The translations under genes were made by a program, and so were the position numbers. Shown here in pieces: positions 24,925-36,134 of a stretch of 64,000 nt of DNA. Source of the DNA: Calendula officinalis (Eukaryota > Streptophyta > Magnoliopsida > Asterales > Asteraceae); contig OY970832.1 of the NCBI GenBank assembly GCA_963853835.1, positions 31,818,208 through 31,882,207 on the forward strand, read 5' to 3'. The stretch's first letter is position 1; each line of letters opens with the position of its first letter. The notes under the pieces are model-generated. The model had not been told where the DNA came from and did no database searches. It saw only the letters and a program-made list of their open reading frames with translations.

Positions 24925-25735
24925 AAACAAGTCGAACATTAAGGAATATAATTAACATTCAAAGAATTTATTCTTGAAATAAAAAGGTAAATAATAAAAT
25001 AATAATTTAAAATCCCGGGGCGTTGTTCTAAACTAAAGACCGCCTTCAATGTACCATACTTTGTAAAACAATCAATAAGGTGTTGCTAAGAGACTTTAGA
25101 GCATATTGAGTTTTACTTCATTTATTGATAATTTCAAGCATTGCATAAAGATACAAGTGTTATTCTTGACACATACCTTCTGAAAGAAAACAAACATTTA
25201 TTTCAAAACACACATAAAGACTTAACAAGGTACTCGAAATTATTAAAGAAAGTCTCGGTAAAATACTCGAGATTATTGAAGAAAACTCCTCATCAGGAAA
25301 TCTCTTAAAGACAAACGTTTCTTCCCAATTAAACAAGTCGAACATTAACGAATATTATTAACATTCAAATAAATTATTCTTGAAATAAAAAGGTAAATAA
25401 TAAAATAATAATTTAAAATCCCGGGGTGTTCTACTAAACTAAAGACCGCTTTCAATGTACCATACTTTGTAAAACAATCAATAAGGTGTTGCTAAGAGAC
25501 TTTGGAGCATATTGAGTTTTACTTCATTTATTAATAATTTCTTGCATTGCGTAAAGATACAAGTGTTATTCTTGACACATACCTTCTGAAAGAAAACAAA
25601 CATTTATTTCAAAACACACATAAAGACTCAACAAGGTACTCGAAATTATAAAAGAAAGTCTCGGTAAAATACTCGAGATTATTGAAGAAGACTCCTCATC
25701 AGAATTCTCTTAAGCACAAACGTTTCTTCCCAATT
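24925..25735. repeat. Tandem ~405-bp duplication, copy A
   Basis: Unit 1 is 24925-25330 and unit 2 is 25331-25735. Both begin aaacaagtcgaacatta and end cttcccaatt. Each carries the LTR-like cccgggg start region and a stretch with gttattcttgacacatacc. Mirrored at 62017-62826. Confidence 0.8.
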
Positions 25736-25758
25736 TATCTCAAATTTTACCCTTCAAA

Positions 25759-25991
25759 TAGACGCCAATACTATCGATATAATAACCAGCAAGGCCATAA
25801 AATCCAGCAAATGAACTGTTCGACCATGGTACTGAGAAAGGAGTCCCTCTTGCTCGACCAAAAGGTCAATGGGTTCCTTTGTTCGTCACAAATGATATTG
25901 ATGATATTATTGTGTACCCAACATAAGTTCCCTCTGACACCGCAACCGTCCCATTGATGGCAGTTATTTCCTCATCCTCCTCAAATGTTAC
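25759..25991 (-). pseudogene. Jacalin-lectin partial exon (C-terminal half domain)
   Basis: Starts at an acceptor (ctcag, then GTAACATTTGAGG) and reads VTFEEDEEITAINGTVAV, TIISSISFVTNKGTH, then a TGA where sister copies have GPFG. It continues to the GYYIDSIG ligand loop, where unrelated duplicated DNA takes over. The stop plus the missing second half make it a relic. The copy at 62827-63052 lacks this stop. Confidence 0.8.
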
Positions 25992-26069
25992 CTGAGTTAC
26001 AAGGAAAAATGTCAAGAACAAAATAGTAACCACATAATTCAATGGTTATGTAACTTAAAAACTCTTTAC

Positions 26070-26531
26070 CTCATAAACTTTATCTCCACCGTTCCACCCA
26101 CCAAACTTCCCATCGGTGGATATTACCCCATTATATTCAGTGGTGAACATAAGAGAGTATATGAGACTGCCATGATCGATGGTTATCTTCTTCAAATGAT
26201 GATTTTTCACAAGTTTAAAAGACCAGACGTTTTGCGGACCTCCAGGTTGGGTGGTTCCCCATGTTCCAACCCTCGTTATTTTCTCATCAGCTTTCGTGTA
26301 GACGCCAATGCTATTGATATAATAACCAGCAAGGCCATAAAATCATGTAAATGAACCATCCGCCCATGCTACTGAGAAAGGTGTCCCTTTTACCTGACCA
26401 AAAGGTCCATGGGTTCTTTTGTTTGTCACAAATGATATTGATGCTATTATTGTGTAACCAGCATAAGTTCCCTCGGATACCGCAACTGTTCCATTGATGC
26501 CAGTTATTTCCTCATCCCCATCGAATGTTAC
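26070..26531 (-). pseudogene. Jacalin-lectin exon (half domain + half domain) with in-frame stop
   Basis: 462 bp between an AG acceptor and a GT donor. It encodes DGDEEITGINGTVAVSEGT, TNKRTHGPFGQVKGTPFSVA, WADGSFT, then TGA in place of glycine at about 26341-26346. Beyond the stop it encodes FYGLAGYY, RVGTWGTTQPGGPQNVWSF and GKFGGWNGGDKVYE. The exon joins the C-terminal half of one domain to the N-terminal half of the next, so introns sit inside the domains. Its sister at 63131-63591 is broken by a one-base deletion instead. Confidence 0.82.
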
Positions 26532-27110
26532 CTGAGTTACATTGGTAAATGTATAAATAAAAATATTAATAAAATGAAGTATATACAGGGAGTATGCATA
26601 AATATATTATACATAAAATCATTTATGTGCAGGAACTTTCAGTCACGGGTACATAACCCTCACAGGTAAAATCTATAAATAAACAATAAATTGAATCTGC
26701 ATTAAGACTACTCCCATTGGGACATTTGAGGGTTGGGTCACCATGATACAATAATGAAAAAAATTATTGGGGATCACCAAAAGAGGTGAGCTACGTTGGT
26801 GGAGGAGACCAAGGTCACTTGAGGGTCACTAATTATTTTATTCTTTCTTTTTGTTTTTAATGTGAGGTGAAATCTTGTGATTGGTTGTTTTGACTTTAGT
26901 CATTGTAAAATTTAGGTTGGGTTTGGTTGTTAATGTGTGTGAAAAATAAGGTAAGGTTGGGTTGGGTTGGGTTGCTAATGTGGATAGTCTAATTGGCTTG
27001 TAACAATCTGAATAAAAAATTTAATCTTATAGCTTATTATCACAATGCATAATTTAAGGTATGCGGTTTAGATAATATGATAGGATTCACACACACACAC
27101 ACACATATAC
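26532..27110. other. Lectin intron
   Basis: Intron-like DNA between lectin exons, with a (CA)n run near 27088-27105. The stretch 26640-26730 resembles 28085-28190 in the next intron, so introns were duplicated along with exons. Confidence 0.6.
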
Positions 27111-27573
27111 CTCAGAAACCGAATCTCCACCGTTCCACCCACCAACCTTTGCAGAGGTGGATATTACCCCATTAGATTCCGTGGTGAACATAAGAGAGTA
27201 TATGAGGCTGCCATGATCAATGGTTATCTTCTTCAAAAGGTGATTTTTTCTCAAGTTTAAACGACCACACATTTTGCGGACCACCGGGTTTGGTGGTTCC
27301 CCATGTTCCAACCCTCGTTATTTCTTCCAAGGGTTTCACGAATATGCCAATGCTATCAGTATAATAACCAGCAAGGCCATAAAATCCTGCAAATGAACCA
27401 TCAGCCCATGATACTGAGAATGGCGTCCCTTTTACTTAACCAAAAGGTCCATGGGTTCCTTTGTTCGTCACAAATGATATTGATGATATTATTGTGTAAC
27501 CAGCATAAGTTCCTTCTGATACCGCAACAGTTCCATTGATTGAAGTTATTTCCTCATCTCCCGCGAATGTAAT
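27111..27573 (-). pseudogene. Jacalin-lectin exon with stop and frameshift
   Basis: The acceptor-side start is ITFAGDEEITSINGTVAV, then TIISSISFVTNKGTHGPFG followed by TAA (CAA to TAA) near 27437-27440. It continues through SWADGSFAGFYGLAGYY and RVGTWGTTKPGGPQNVW. An extra T in the run at 27244-27251 then shifts the frame. The donor at 27110 follows VSE. It is next in order after the exon at 44616-45060, from which it is separated by the 16-kb Copia element. Confidence 0.8.
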
Positions 27574-27599
27574 CTGAGTTACATGCGAAAACATCATCA

Positions 27600-28035
<436 letters not shown>

Positions 28036-28300
28036 ATAATAATAATAAATGTACTATAAATAAGCAATACACATAGAGATATTATACATTAAATAAATTA
28101 TGTGATAGGGACTTCTGAGTCATGGGTACAAGACCCTTTACTAAGGGGCAGATTAAATTCAAGACCTTTAAGATTAAATTCAAGACCTTTAGGAAGTCGT
28201 TCACAAACTTTTTATCACAATGCAAGCATAATTAAATGTATGTTGTTTACAGACCTGTATATATTTAGATAGCTTTACGATGAAAAACTATGAACCTATG
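28036..28300. other. Lectin intron remainder and Copia target site
   Basis: Intron-like, ending in the TSD ctatg (28296-28300). Confidence 0.6.
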
Positions 28301-28605
28301 TGAAAAGCACAATATCACTGATTCAATCCATTTAGTGAGGTTTGATGATGATTTTGGTGATAAAAGTGAAGAAGGAGATTAGGGTTTTAGAGAGAGAAAG
28401 TAGAGAGAAGTTAGAGAGAACAATTTGCTGGAAAGGTGAAATGTTAATTGTGCAAAAGTTAAAGAATTGAGCCTTACATCTTGGTATTTATACCATGGCT
28501 CAATTCTTGGTTAGTTAGGACCATTTTGGTAATAAAAACTAACCTATATACAATGTTACACTTTAGCCCCTAGACTAACTATTACAACATATTTAATACC
28601 TAACA
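28301..28605 (-). repeat. 3' LTR of the complete Copia element
   Basis: 305 bp. In sense it begins TGTTAGG and ends CTTTTCA. A TATAAATA box lies at 28485-28492 (minus strand). Confidence 0.95.
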
Positions 28606-28618
28606 ATCTCCCCCTTTG
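28606..28618 (-). promoter_or_regulatory. Polypurine tract of the complete Copia element
   Basis: Sense CAAAGGGGGAGAT abuts the 3' LTR start TGTTAG. Confidence 0.9.
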
Positions 28619-28934
28619 TAATAGTAGACTAGGTTGCATATCTTTGAAGACTTCTGTGATTGTAAGGCTGGAGCTGAGAATTGAACCGTTGAGCAGTTAT
28701 GTTGATAAAACAGCATCAGCCTTTGATCATCAGTGACAGATATACTTTTAATCGGCTTTTCAACCAATATAAAGTATTCCAGAAGACTTCATGCAAATCG
28801 ACTGAATGTAGACCCATAGATAGAGCAGTTAGCAGCGGAAGTCCTTTCTTGAAGTTGTGGCGTTTGTCGATTTGCTGCAAATCCTTGGTTCCTGATGTTT
28901 GTTGAAGTTGAAGCAGTGCGGAATGATGATATGT

Positions 28935-29091
28935 TAAGGATTTTCTGACCGTTGTTGATGATGTTGGAGTACAGTCATAGAATCCCTTATCTGATGAGTT
29001 GACTGTTGTTGATGAGATTGAAGTACAGTCATCAGATTTTCTATCAGACATAGTGACCGTTGTTGATAAGAATGAAGTACGGTCGTCTGAT
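28935..29091 (-). ncRNA. Three tandem two-stem hairpin modules with matched stem changes
   Basis: Plus-strand view: inner stems GACCGT/ACAGTC, GACTGT/ACAGTC and GACCGT/ACGGTC enclose the near-constant loop tgttgat(g/a)a...tgaagt. Outer stems are TAAGGATT/AATCCCTTA, ATCTGAT/ATCAGAT and ATCAGAC/GTCTGAT. Outer stems differ in sequence yet stay complementary. The one inner mismatch on the plus strand becomes a G-U pair in the sense (minus) RNA. Lies in the element's 3' non-coding region. Function unknown. Confidence 0.7.
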
Positions 29092-29099
29092 CTTCGCAC

Positions 29100-30690
29100 A
29101 AGAATGTATCAGGGTAACCCAGGATCACATAGATTGCCTGTTAGCACAACAGTTACAGAAACTGTGTGACCTACGTTCAGTGTTGGCATTGATGTTAGCA
29201 CTGGTAGGATTTCCATTCAATCATCGTGGAATACCAATAATTTTGGTATCACTATGAATGTTCCGGCAATATCTCAAAGATATGCTTGGTAGAGTGCCTG
29301 TGTCCTAGAGAAATTTAATTCGGTTCTAGACTCTATACGTGGACAAACGAAGGCGAGGACTGGAGGTGGGTCCTCTTTTTCAATATCAACAATCTCCAAA
29401 TGAGATGTCGATAGTGGATGTGGTAATCTCCGTGATTTTGAAACAAGTACTTTTTGTACTTGAGTGGTCAGTGGGGGTTGTGCATTGCATCACTGGGTCC
29501 ATGATGTCTTAATCAGAAAGCAACATATGCAATCTGATATAGATGAGGTTACCCGGTCATTTGTTCGGTTTAGGGAGGGTTTTCCGTTTTCTTTTAACCC
29601 TTTCACACACGCTCCTCACTCAACTCACTTTTTCATTTTTCAACCACACCCTCATTTTGTTTTTACCATGTGATAAGCTGATTTGCACCCCATACTTCAT
29701 ACCCCCTCTCAACTTTTACCTCAGCGCACCCCAATCAAGATCCCATGATACTTGATTCTGCTCACCTAGACCTAGGGACCCTCACTTTTTAGTTCCTATA
29801 TTGTCGGTGGCTCCGGGGAAGATCATGCTGGGTTTAGCAGATCATAGGAGTAATTTGAGAGTGGACTATTACGCTCATGTGCATTTTAATCAGCTTTCAA
29901 GATGTTGCATTTTAGTTCACATGGATTTTTCATCGGAATTTTATGTGTTTCCGGTATAAGTTGTTGCCTGAATGATTTTAAAGTTTAAGGCACAGCAACT
30001 TGTTCTTTTAAGGTAACACCGGACTCACATAGAGTATCCGTTAACACACAGTATGAATCTGTAGTCGTTTGCACAACCGTTGATTCAAATGTGTGACCTG
30101 CGTTTAGAGTTGGCGTGATTTTAGCTCTAGCAGGATTTCCACTCGATCCTCGTGAAACATCAGATTGTGATGCCACTACAAGTGTTCCGATGGATTCACT
30201 GAGATCCATTTTTATAGTGCAAGTGTCCTATATTGGAAGGTTCTTGAGGGTGAGAACTAGACGCACTGTGCATACAAATGAGACTTAACCCGGGGCAGGA
30301 GGTTATTATTATTCAATACCGACATACTCCGAATGAGTAGTCAGTAGCTTTTGTGCTACGTCCCCTGATGAAATGAAACAAATCCCTGTTGAGAGGAATT
30401 TGAGTAGTTGGTGGTGGCGTGCATTTGCTTTACTGGGCCAGTAAAGTCTAGTGAAACATTCAACGAATGAATGATCACCTATTTAATTGGTTGCCCGGTT
30501 TGTTTTCGGTTTGGATGCACTCATAAGGTGTGTTTTCTTTGATTTATCATGTTTTCACATCACCTTGCACTCACCTATTACTATACCCTAGACCTAAACC
30601 CTCACATTTACCAGTTGGCTGAAATATTTCCCTGGGAAGGTGTGGCCGGATCTGGCAAACCATGGGAAGGTATGTCTTTTGAAGTAGTAA
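29100..30690 (-). repeat. Duplicated ~0.7-kb structured block in the Copia 3' region
   Basis: About 29105-29850 and 30010-30690 align through shared words (cacatag, gtgtgacct, ggatttcca, gtgttccg, gtgtcc, cccggt). Between them, stems change in step. ATACCA/TGGTAT at 29231-29249 corresponds to CATCA/TGATG at 30158-30172. ATATCT/AGATAT at 29269-29283 corresponds to ATGGAT/ATCCAT at 30190-30209. No coding potential is evident. Confidence 0.6.
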
Positions 30691-30709
30691 GTAACGAGAA
30701 TTAAAAGAA

Positions 30710-30775
30710 TTTGTAATAAACAGATGCAATCTTTACTAGAGAACTAGTAAAGAGATCGTTTACGGATATTACAAA
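30710..30775 (-). ncRNA. Two-stem hairpin module (family 1), copy in the large element
   Basis: Plus view: outer stem TTTGTAA/TTACAAA, then TAAAC/GTTTA with a six-base bulge CGGATA, internal loop AGATGCAAT/AGATC, and inner stem CTTTACTAG/CTAGTAAAG closed by AGAA. Six relatives lie at 51391-52466 in the second element with the same internal loop but different stems. Confidence 0.75.
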
Positions 30776-30840
30776 AACTTATGATTAACGTTACAAACAT
30801 AAAACTTTTTATTTGGGTAAATTGTTTTTGGTTTTCTGAA

Positions 30841-30897
30841 TTTTCTCCCCCTAGAAATAATAATTCTCCCCCTAGAATTAATATTTCTCCCCCTCGA
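30841..30897 (-). promoter_or_regulatory. Cluster of three PPT-like tracts
   Basis: TTCTCCCCCT occurs three times (sense AGGGGGAGAA), close to the true PPT in sequence. Multiple PPT copies upstream of the 3' LTR are, as I recall, a reported Sirevirus trait. Confidence 0.65.
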
Positions 30898-31082
30898 CAA
30901 AACAAAGATATTGAAAAGTTGTCAGTTGTAGAAACGTACCTTATACATCGTCGGAGGGTTGAAGGAGAGGTTTTGCGGTTAAGCTTGATTGAGTTTTGTG
31001 GTTTCTTTTAAGATCGGGTTCTGAATCTGTTTTGATCAGAAGCCATCGTGGAACAGGTGAAGTGCATCCCAGCATTTGAATG

Positions 31083-34000
31083 TTAATGCCGCCCACGTCT
31101 TTCATACGGTTTTTGGCGATTAACTGATTCGTCCTGCCATCTTAGCCCATGATATTGACCGAAAGGTAGTGGCATGTTAGGAACTTCAGTTGTGTAGGTA
31201 GGCGTGTTTCTTCTTTCTCGTACACCCAGGTGAACCTCAAAATGTCTAATCACTATTCGCCAGCTTAGTCTTTCCTTAATGGCAGTGATTAGTGTGTCAA
31301 TATTGCTTCGAAGAGAGGTGTTTTCTGGGATGCTGGGATCTCTGTTCATGTGCCTCCCCTTTTTCTCCAATTTCTTCTTGAGGATGTTCAATGTGCCGTC
31401 ACAGTACTTGGCAATGTCTGACACACGAAAGAAGACTCTTTCTTTGAAGTAGTTCGTGTAAGTCATTCCCAAGTTGGGTTCACCTAGCACAACTGTTCTC
31501 CGAGTTTTAATCTCGGAGGGAAGTGATCTGTAAGGAGCAGCTTAGTGAACCTTTGCTGTACCACTCTCAACAGCCATCTGCACATCTTCCATTCGAGCAG
31601 CTAATGTTTTAACAAGCATGAAGCGCTTCAGAGCAGCCTGAGCGAAATTTCTCGCATGATTTTTAACTGGATGAGGCGTGTCTGGAAGTAAGCGTACTGT
31701 GTTGTAAAGAAATTCTATATCCCGAGGTTCAAGAATATAGAAGTCTCCTTCAGTAATTGTGTACAGTTGATTATCTGCTCTGCGAATATGGAAGATGGTG
31801 TACCAGTAGTAGCCTGAGAAATGGTCGGTCGTTACCTCCAGGAGTTGTGTTATCGGGAATTTGCTGTAGCGATCGGTTTTGCCCCTAAGGTAATGCATTG
31901 TAAGGTAATACATTTTCTTTTCTCTGAAAGGCAGTACCACTTCTTTGTACAAATCCTGATAAATTACAGGCAGCTCTGTCTCCTGGAAAATAGCAGAGAA
32001 GCGATCTTCAACAAATGGCATTTTGACTTGTTGAAAGAGGCACGCTTTGGAGATCTTTAGGCGGCGTTTGTTAGCTTTTTCCGCCACCCTCTTCTCGCTA
32101 TATGATAATACCGGCACATCATGTGTAGGAGAGGCAGTTGGTGGTTCCGGTGCTGGATTTCTGGCGGCAACCAGTTGATCGTAGTTCCGGAAGTAACGGT
32201 GATAATTTTCTCGGGTGAAAGGATATCTTTTGACGTCAAATGGTTCATCCTCCCCTGCTTTGTCGCTTTCGGAGTCATCGTTTGAAGGGGAGGTGGCAGG
32301 TTGAGTTGATTCGTTAAAAGCATCCCTCACAATATTGTCTTCTTCCGGGTCACTAGGTAAATCAATCACTGTGTCCGCCTCTTTTCTCAGAACCTGTTGA
32401 ACATTGTCGTTTTTATTGTTCTCAACCTCAAAATTTATAGATTGGAGATGACACATAGATTCAAGTTTTTCGGCTTCAGTCATCTCACTGGATTTACGGT
32501 TATTTTGGGGCAAGATGTCTTCACTCTCATCTACTCGCCACTGGTTGAGTGGTTCAACGTTCAGCACCTGATCGTAATCAAACTCAACAACCGCCCAGTC
32601 ATGAAAGTATTCATAGTCTTGTTGTCCTCCTCCCTGTGTTTGATGAGAGGAGCTGGGTTGTTGTTGAGAATGACTTGCACCTCCTTGAGTTTGAGAACTG
32701 GATCCACCACGTTCCAGAATTCTCCTCTGTCCTCCTCCTCCCTGAGGATCATCCTCAGGGTCTCCCGGTCTTCTCTATATAAGGGATCCTTGCCTGCATG
32801 GCTCGACCAGTTCTTCTAAGCGATAGTTGAACATCGCTTTAATTTGTTCAATTGTAAATGAACGGGATGCTTCCAGGAGCATTTCTCTGTTAAGTGGATC
32901 AGAAGCCGGTGGAAGAGGAGCAACAGTTGCCAGCCTACCCTCAAGGTTTTCCAACCGCGTACTGAGTGATTGGATTGTGGAGGTGAGATGAGGGATGATC
33001 TGCATTTCTGGATTTGGCATTGCAGTTGTTGTGGTAGTGGTAGCCTCGGATGATGTAGACTGTTGAGGGAGAGTCATTACAACTATTGCAGGAGGAGTTG
33101 TATCGACCCTCGAGGCAGTACCACTTGTGTAGAATGAGGGAAGTGATGTGTCTATTGGAGGTGTTGTGATAAGCGGTGAAATTGTGGTGGTTACTGATGG
33201 AATTGTGGTTGTGACTGGTGGTAGTGTAGTAGTGACTGGTGGGATTGTGGTTGTGACTGGTGGTATGGTGGTTGTGACTGGTGAGAGTGTAGTAGTGACT
33301 GGTGGGATTGTTGTTGTAACTGGTGGAGAAGTGATTGTGGAGGCTGGAATTGTGGATGATAGTGGGGGGACTGTTGTTGTGGTAGTTGGGATGGTGGATG
33401 AGATAGGAGGAACGGTGGTTGTGGGAATTGTTGATTTGATTGGTGGAACGGAGGATGTTGACGTCGGAATGGTTGTTGGGATTGGTGGTTGGGTTATTTC
33501 GATAGTCGGGATGGTTGAGGTGAATGGTTGTTGAATGTGTGGTGGAGAAGGATCCGTGAAGATAGGATCATCAAAGGGGTTTGGGGATCCTTGTGGTGGT
33601 GGTGAAGATGGATCTTTTTGTGGTGGTGAAGGTGGACCTTGTTGTGGTGGTGAAGGTGGACCGTGTGGTGATGGTGGTGAACCTGGTCGATCAGATATCG
33701 TTGCAGCTGAGTCTGTTGATGATGAAGAAGAGGACGGTTCAGCTGGTTGTAGTGGTTGTCGTATGATGGGTCGAGTAGGTGGAGGTAGAACTTGTTCAGA
33801 GGATGTAGTGGCAACCGACCCACTTCCTGAGGCACCGCTGGAAAAAATTCGAGGTCGTTTAGCACGTTGGTGAGCCGGTGGTTGTTGCTGTTCAGCCTGT
33901 CTACGTCTAGGACGTGGTTGAGGTTGTGGTTGGTGTGGTTGAGCTGGTGGTTGTTGTATTGGGGCAGCTTGTTGTGCAGGAGCAGCTGGTTGAGCTGGAG

Positions 34001-34937
34001 CAGAAGGTGCTCCTTCAGGTGTCCAGTCAGGATAATGAAGAGCCCGGTAATGGTTCACACTATCAAGATTGAAGTTTGCGATTTTAAGAAGTGGGAGTGG
34101 GATCGCGGCATCATTGACTGCAGTTGTACCACTATTGCCCCTTAGAAAATTAACGCTCGATGGTATGAATTTTCGTGCAACATCTCTGGTATGAATGTTT
34201 TGGTATCTCTCCATGAAATGTTCTATCATAATTGCCCAGAACCTCGGGTATGGCAGAAATGCCGGTTCCTTTGATTTGGAGAGCTTGAATTCTTCCCACA
34301 AGTAGGCAGCATAGTCAAAGTGGCGGTTGTAGCACATGGCATGATAGGCATGGTGAACTTCTTTTGATGCCCTGTCGTGACCACCTTTCTTTGCTGTCAT
34401 GCAGCGGTTAAAGATCGTGAAGACATGGGACCAGCTCCGTGCCATATTTTTCTTCTTGAATTCTCTGAGGTCAATAGTGTGCCGAGGAAGGTCTAGACCT
34501 AGGTCGTGTATTCCGAGATACACTTCCTCGAATGGCAGCTGTGGTTCAAATGCAGTCAGTGGTGGTCTTGAGTCGGCACGAGGTAAGTGGAAGATGTCAT
34601 AAAGATCATCTTTTGTAAAGTGAATTTGTTGTTCATCAATTATGGTTTCGAAATGTGAGGGGGTTGTTGATGTCACCAAGGTTAGGTTGGCAAAGAACTG
34701 TTGTACATACACCGCTGGAACCGATGGTCTGGCATTTATTGAGTAGAAGAGAGGATGGCGTTGGAGAACATGAGAATGAATCGGGTAGTTGATGGAGAAC
34801 GAGACTTCTTCTTCCGGTGACCAGTAGGGGTTGTTCTCCGCCATGGGTTTGAGCCTGTATGGAGGAACCAGGGTGTTCTCGTCAATGATATGTTGTGCTG
34901 CCATCTGTGATTTAGACACTAAGAACACATGGCACAA
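31083..34937 (-). pseudogene. ORF3 downstream of pol, one frame with two internal stops
   Basis: A single frame of 1285 codons is interrupted by TAG at 32775-32777 and TAA at 31542-31544. The first part is 720 residues; a likelier start is Met12 at 34904, right after a tcacag. Residues ~1-310 form a globular region with MPYPRF-like LPYPRFWAIMIEHF. Residues ~310-640 are Pro/Ser/Thr-rich with mucin-like PVTTTIP repeats. The middle part has acidic segments and RADNQLYTITEGDF. The last part has YCDGTLNILKKKLE. These motifs resemble, from memory, ORFs next to pol in Asteraceae Copia elements. No transmembrane helix or signal peptide is evident, so an envelope role is not supported. Function unknown. 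The stops could be nonsense mutations or readthrough sites. Confidence 0.75.
33175..33500 (-). repeat. Minisatellite encoding PVTTT repeats in ORF3
   Basis: Imperfect 21-30-bp units (gtggttgtgactggtgg on the plus strand) encode Thr/Pro-rich repeats resembling a mucin-type stalk. Confidence 0.8.
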
Positions 34938-35154
34938 AATGATTAAAGTTAGTGCACAGTGGTAATAAAAGAAATGTAACGATGATGTTTCACACTAATC
35001 GAGACGAGAAGGTTCAAAGTAATTTTAATAGTATTTAAAATATAAGAATAATATAAAAATTTTAAATTTATTAAAAATATTTAATAAATAAAAATTAGTA
35101 AATTATAATTATAAAGAAAATAAAATTAAAATAAAAATAAAAAAAAAACTTAAA

Positions 35155-35840
35155 AGAAGTTCGGGCCGAGCTACAGTAACAACTTCGGGCCGAACATGCT
35201 ACAACTTCGGGTCGAACAACGTTGAGGGAGAACTTCGGGCCGAAGTTGTTTAGGAACTTCGGGCCGAAGTGGTGACACAAGTTCGAGCCGAACTTGTGAT
35301 ACAAGTTCGGGCCGAACTTCTAACACAAGTTCGGGCCGAAGACTTTTACGATCTAGGGTTCATGCAACAGTTTTTCAAATCTGGGATTTCTAGATCGATT
35401 TAAACAGTAAAAACTGGCCAATAGGGTTCGGTTTTCCTAAACGAGCATACTAGGTGTACGAGGATAAACAATGAACCCTAGATCGAATCGATTTCACCAA
35501 ATTTTGAAACCCTAGTAAAAGCCGAACAGTCAATCTATCGATTCAGGTTCAAGGACTGTTAAACAGATGAATTGAACGGTGAGATCTTACCGAGATTGAT
35601 GGTAGAAGGGATTACGAGTGAGTGGTAACAGAATCGAGCAGATTTGAACACGAGAATCGAAGTTCGTGCTTAACTATGTGTTTCGCCGGTGTATTTAGTG
35701 TGTGTAGACGAGAAGTAGTAGAAAGACTAATAGTGAAGTTCGGCTGCCTATTTATAGGACAGAAGTTCGGGCCGAACTTCTTAACCGATAATGAACTTCG
35801 GGCATTGAACAGTGTTTAGTTCGGCCCGAAGAATTTTCAC
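35155..35840 (-). repeat. Pol-ORF3 spacer with CGG-CCG near-palindromes
   Basis: At least eight copies of aacttcgggccgaa-type words lie at 35155-35345, with three more at 35761-35832. Each core TTCGGGCCGAA is almost its own reverse complement. The same words fill the leader at 43455-43780. The intervening sequence is AT-rich and non-coding. Confidence 0.8.
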
Positions 35841-36134
35841 CTTTTTTTTTTTTTTTTTTTTTTTTTAAATAATAGAAAGTTAACACAAAAGGAAAATTAA
35901 GCATTAAAAATTTAAAATTTGGTGAAAATATAGAAAAATCCTAATTAATGTCGAGAGACGGAATTTTAGTAACGCAGCATCAGTCCCCCGATACTGATGA
36001 GATGAGTTGAATCTCTCATTCGACATTTGACGATTGTTTGACTACCGGGTTTCAAGACGAGTTTGTTGAAAACCATTGTGATGATAGGAAGAATGCAACG
36101 ATTTAACAATTTGAAAAATATGAATTGTAGACAA
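35841..36134 (-). other. Spacer 3' of pol
   Basis: A 28-base T run (A run in sense) near 35841-35866, then AT-rich DNA with no frame. Confidence 0.6.

Larger units (their letters stand above)
22134..25030 (-). mobile_element. Degenerate LTR-like segment containing a Helitron
   Basis: On the minus strand it would start near AACGCCCCGGGATTTT (about 25008-25027), a common gypsy LTR opening, and end near 22134 at the broken lectin exon. It is GC-patchy with cggg/cccg-rich phrases, as in other gypsy LTRs. Without the Helitron it would be about 1.4 kb, and could be a solo LTR. No TSD was found, so the call is tentative. Confidence 0.4.

Noticed and set aside
33148..33873. Plus-strand Val/Gly-rich open frames opposite ORF3
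   Set aside because: Shadows of the Thr/Pro-rich minisatellite encoded on the minus strand.
31083..34937. Calling ORF3 an envelope gene
   Set aside because: No signal peptide, transmembrane helix or fusion-type motif is visible; only the position and a Pro/Thr-rich stalk-like region would support it.
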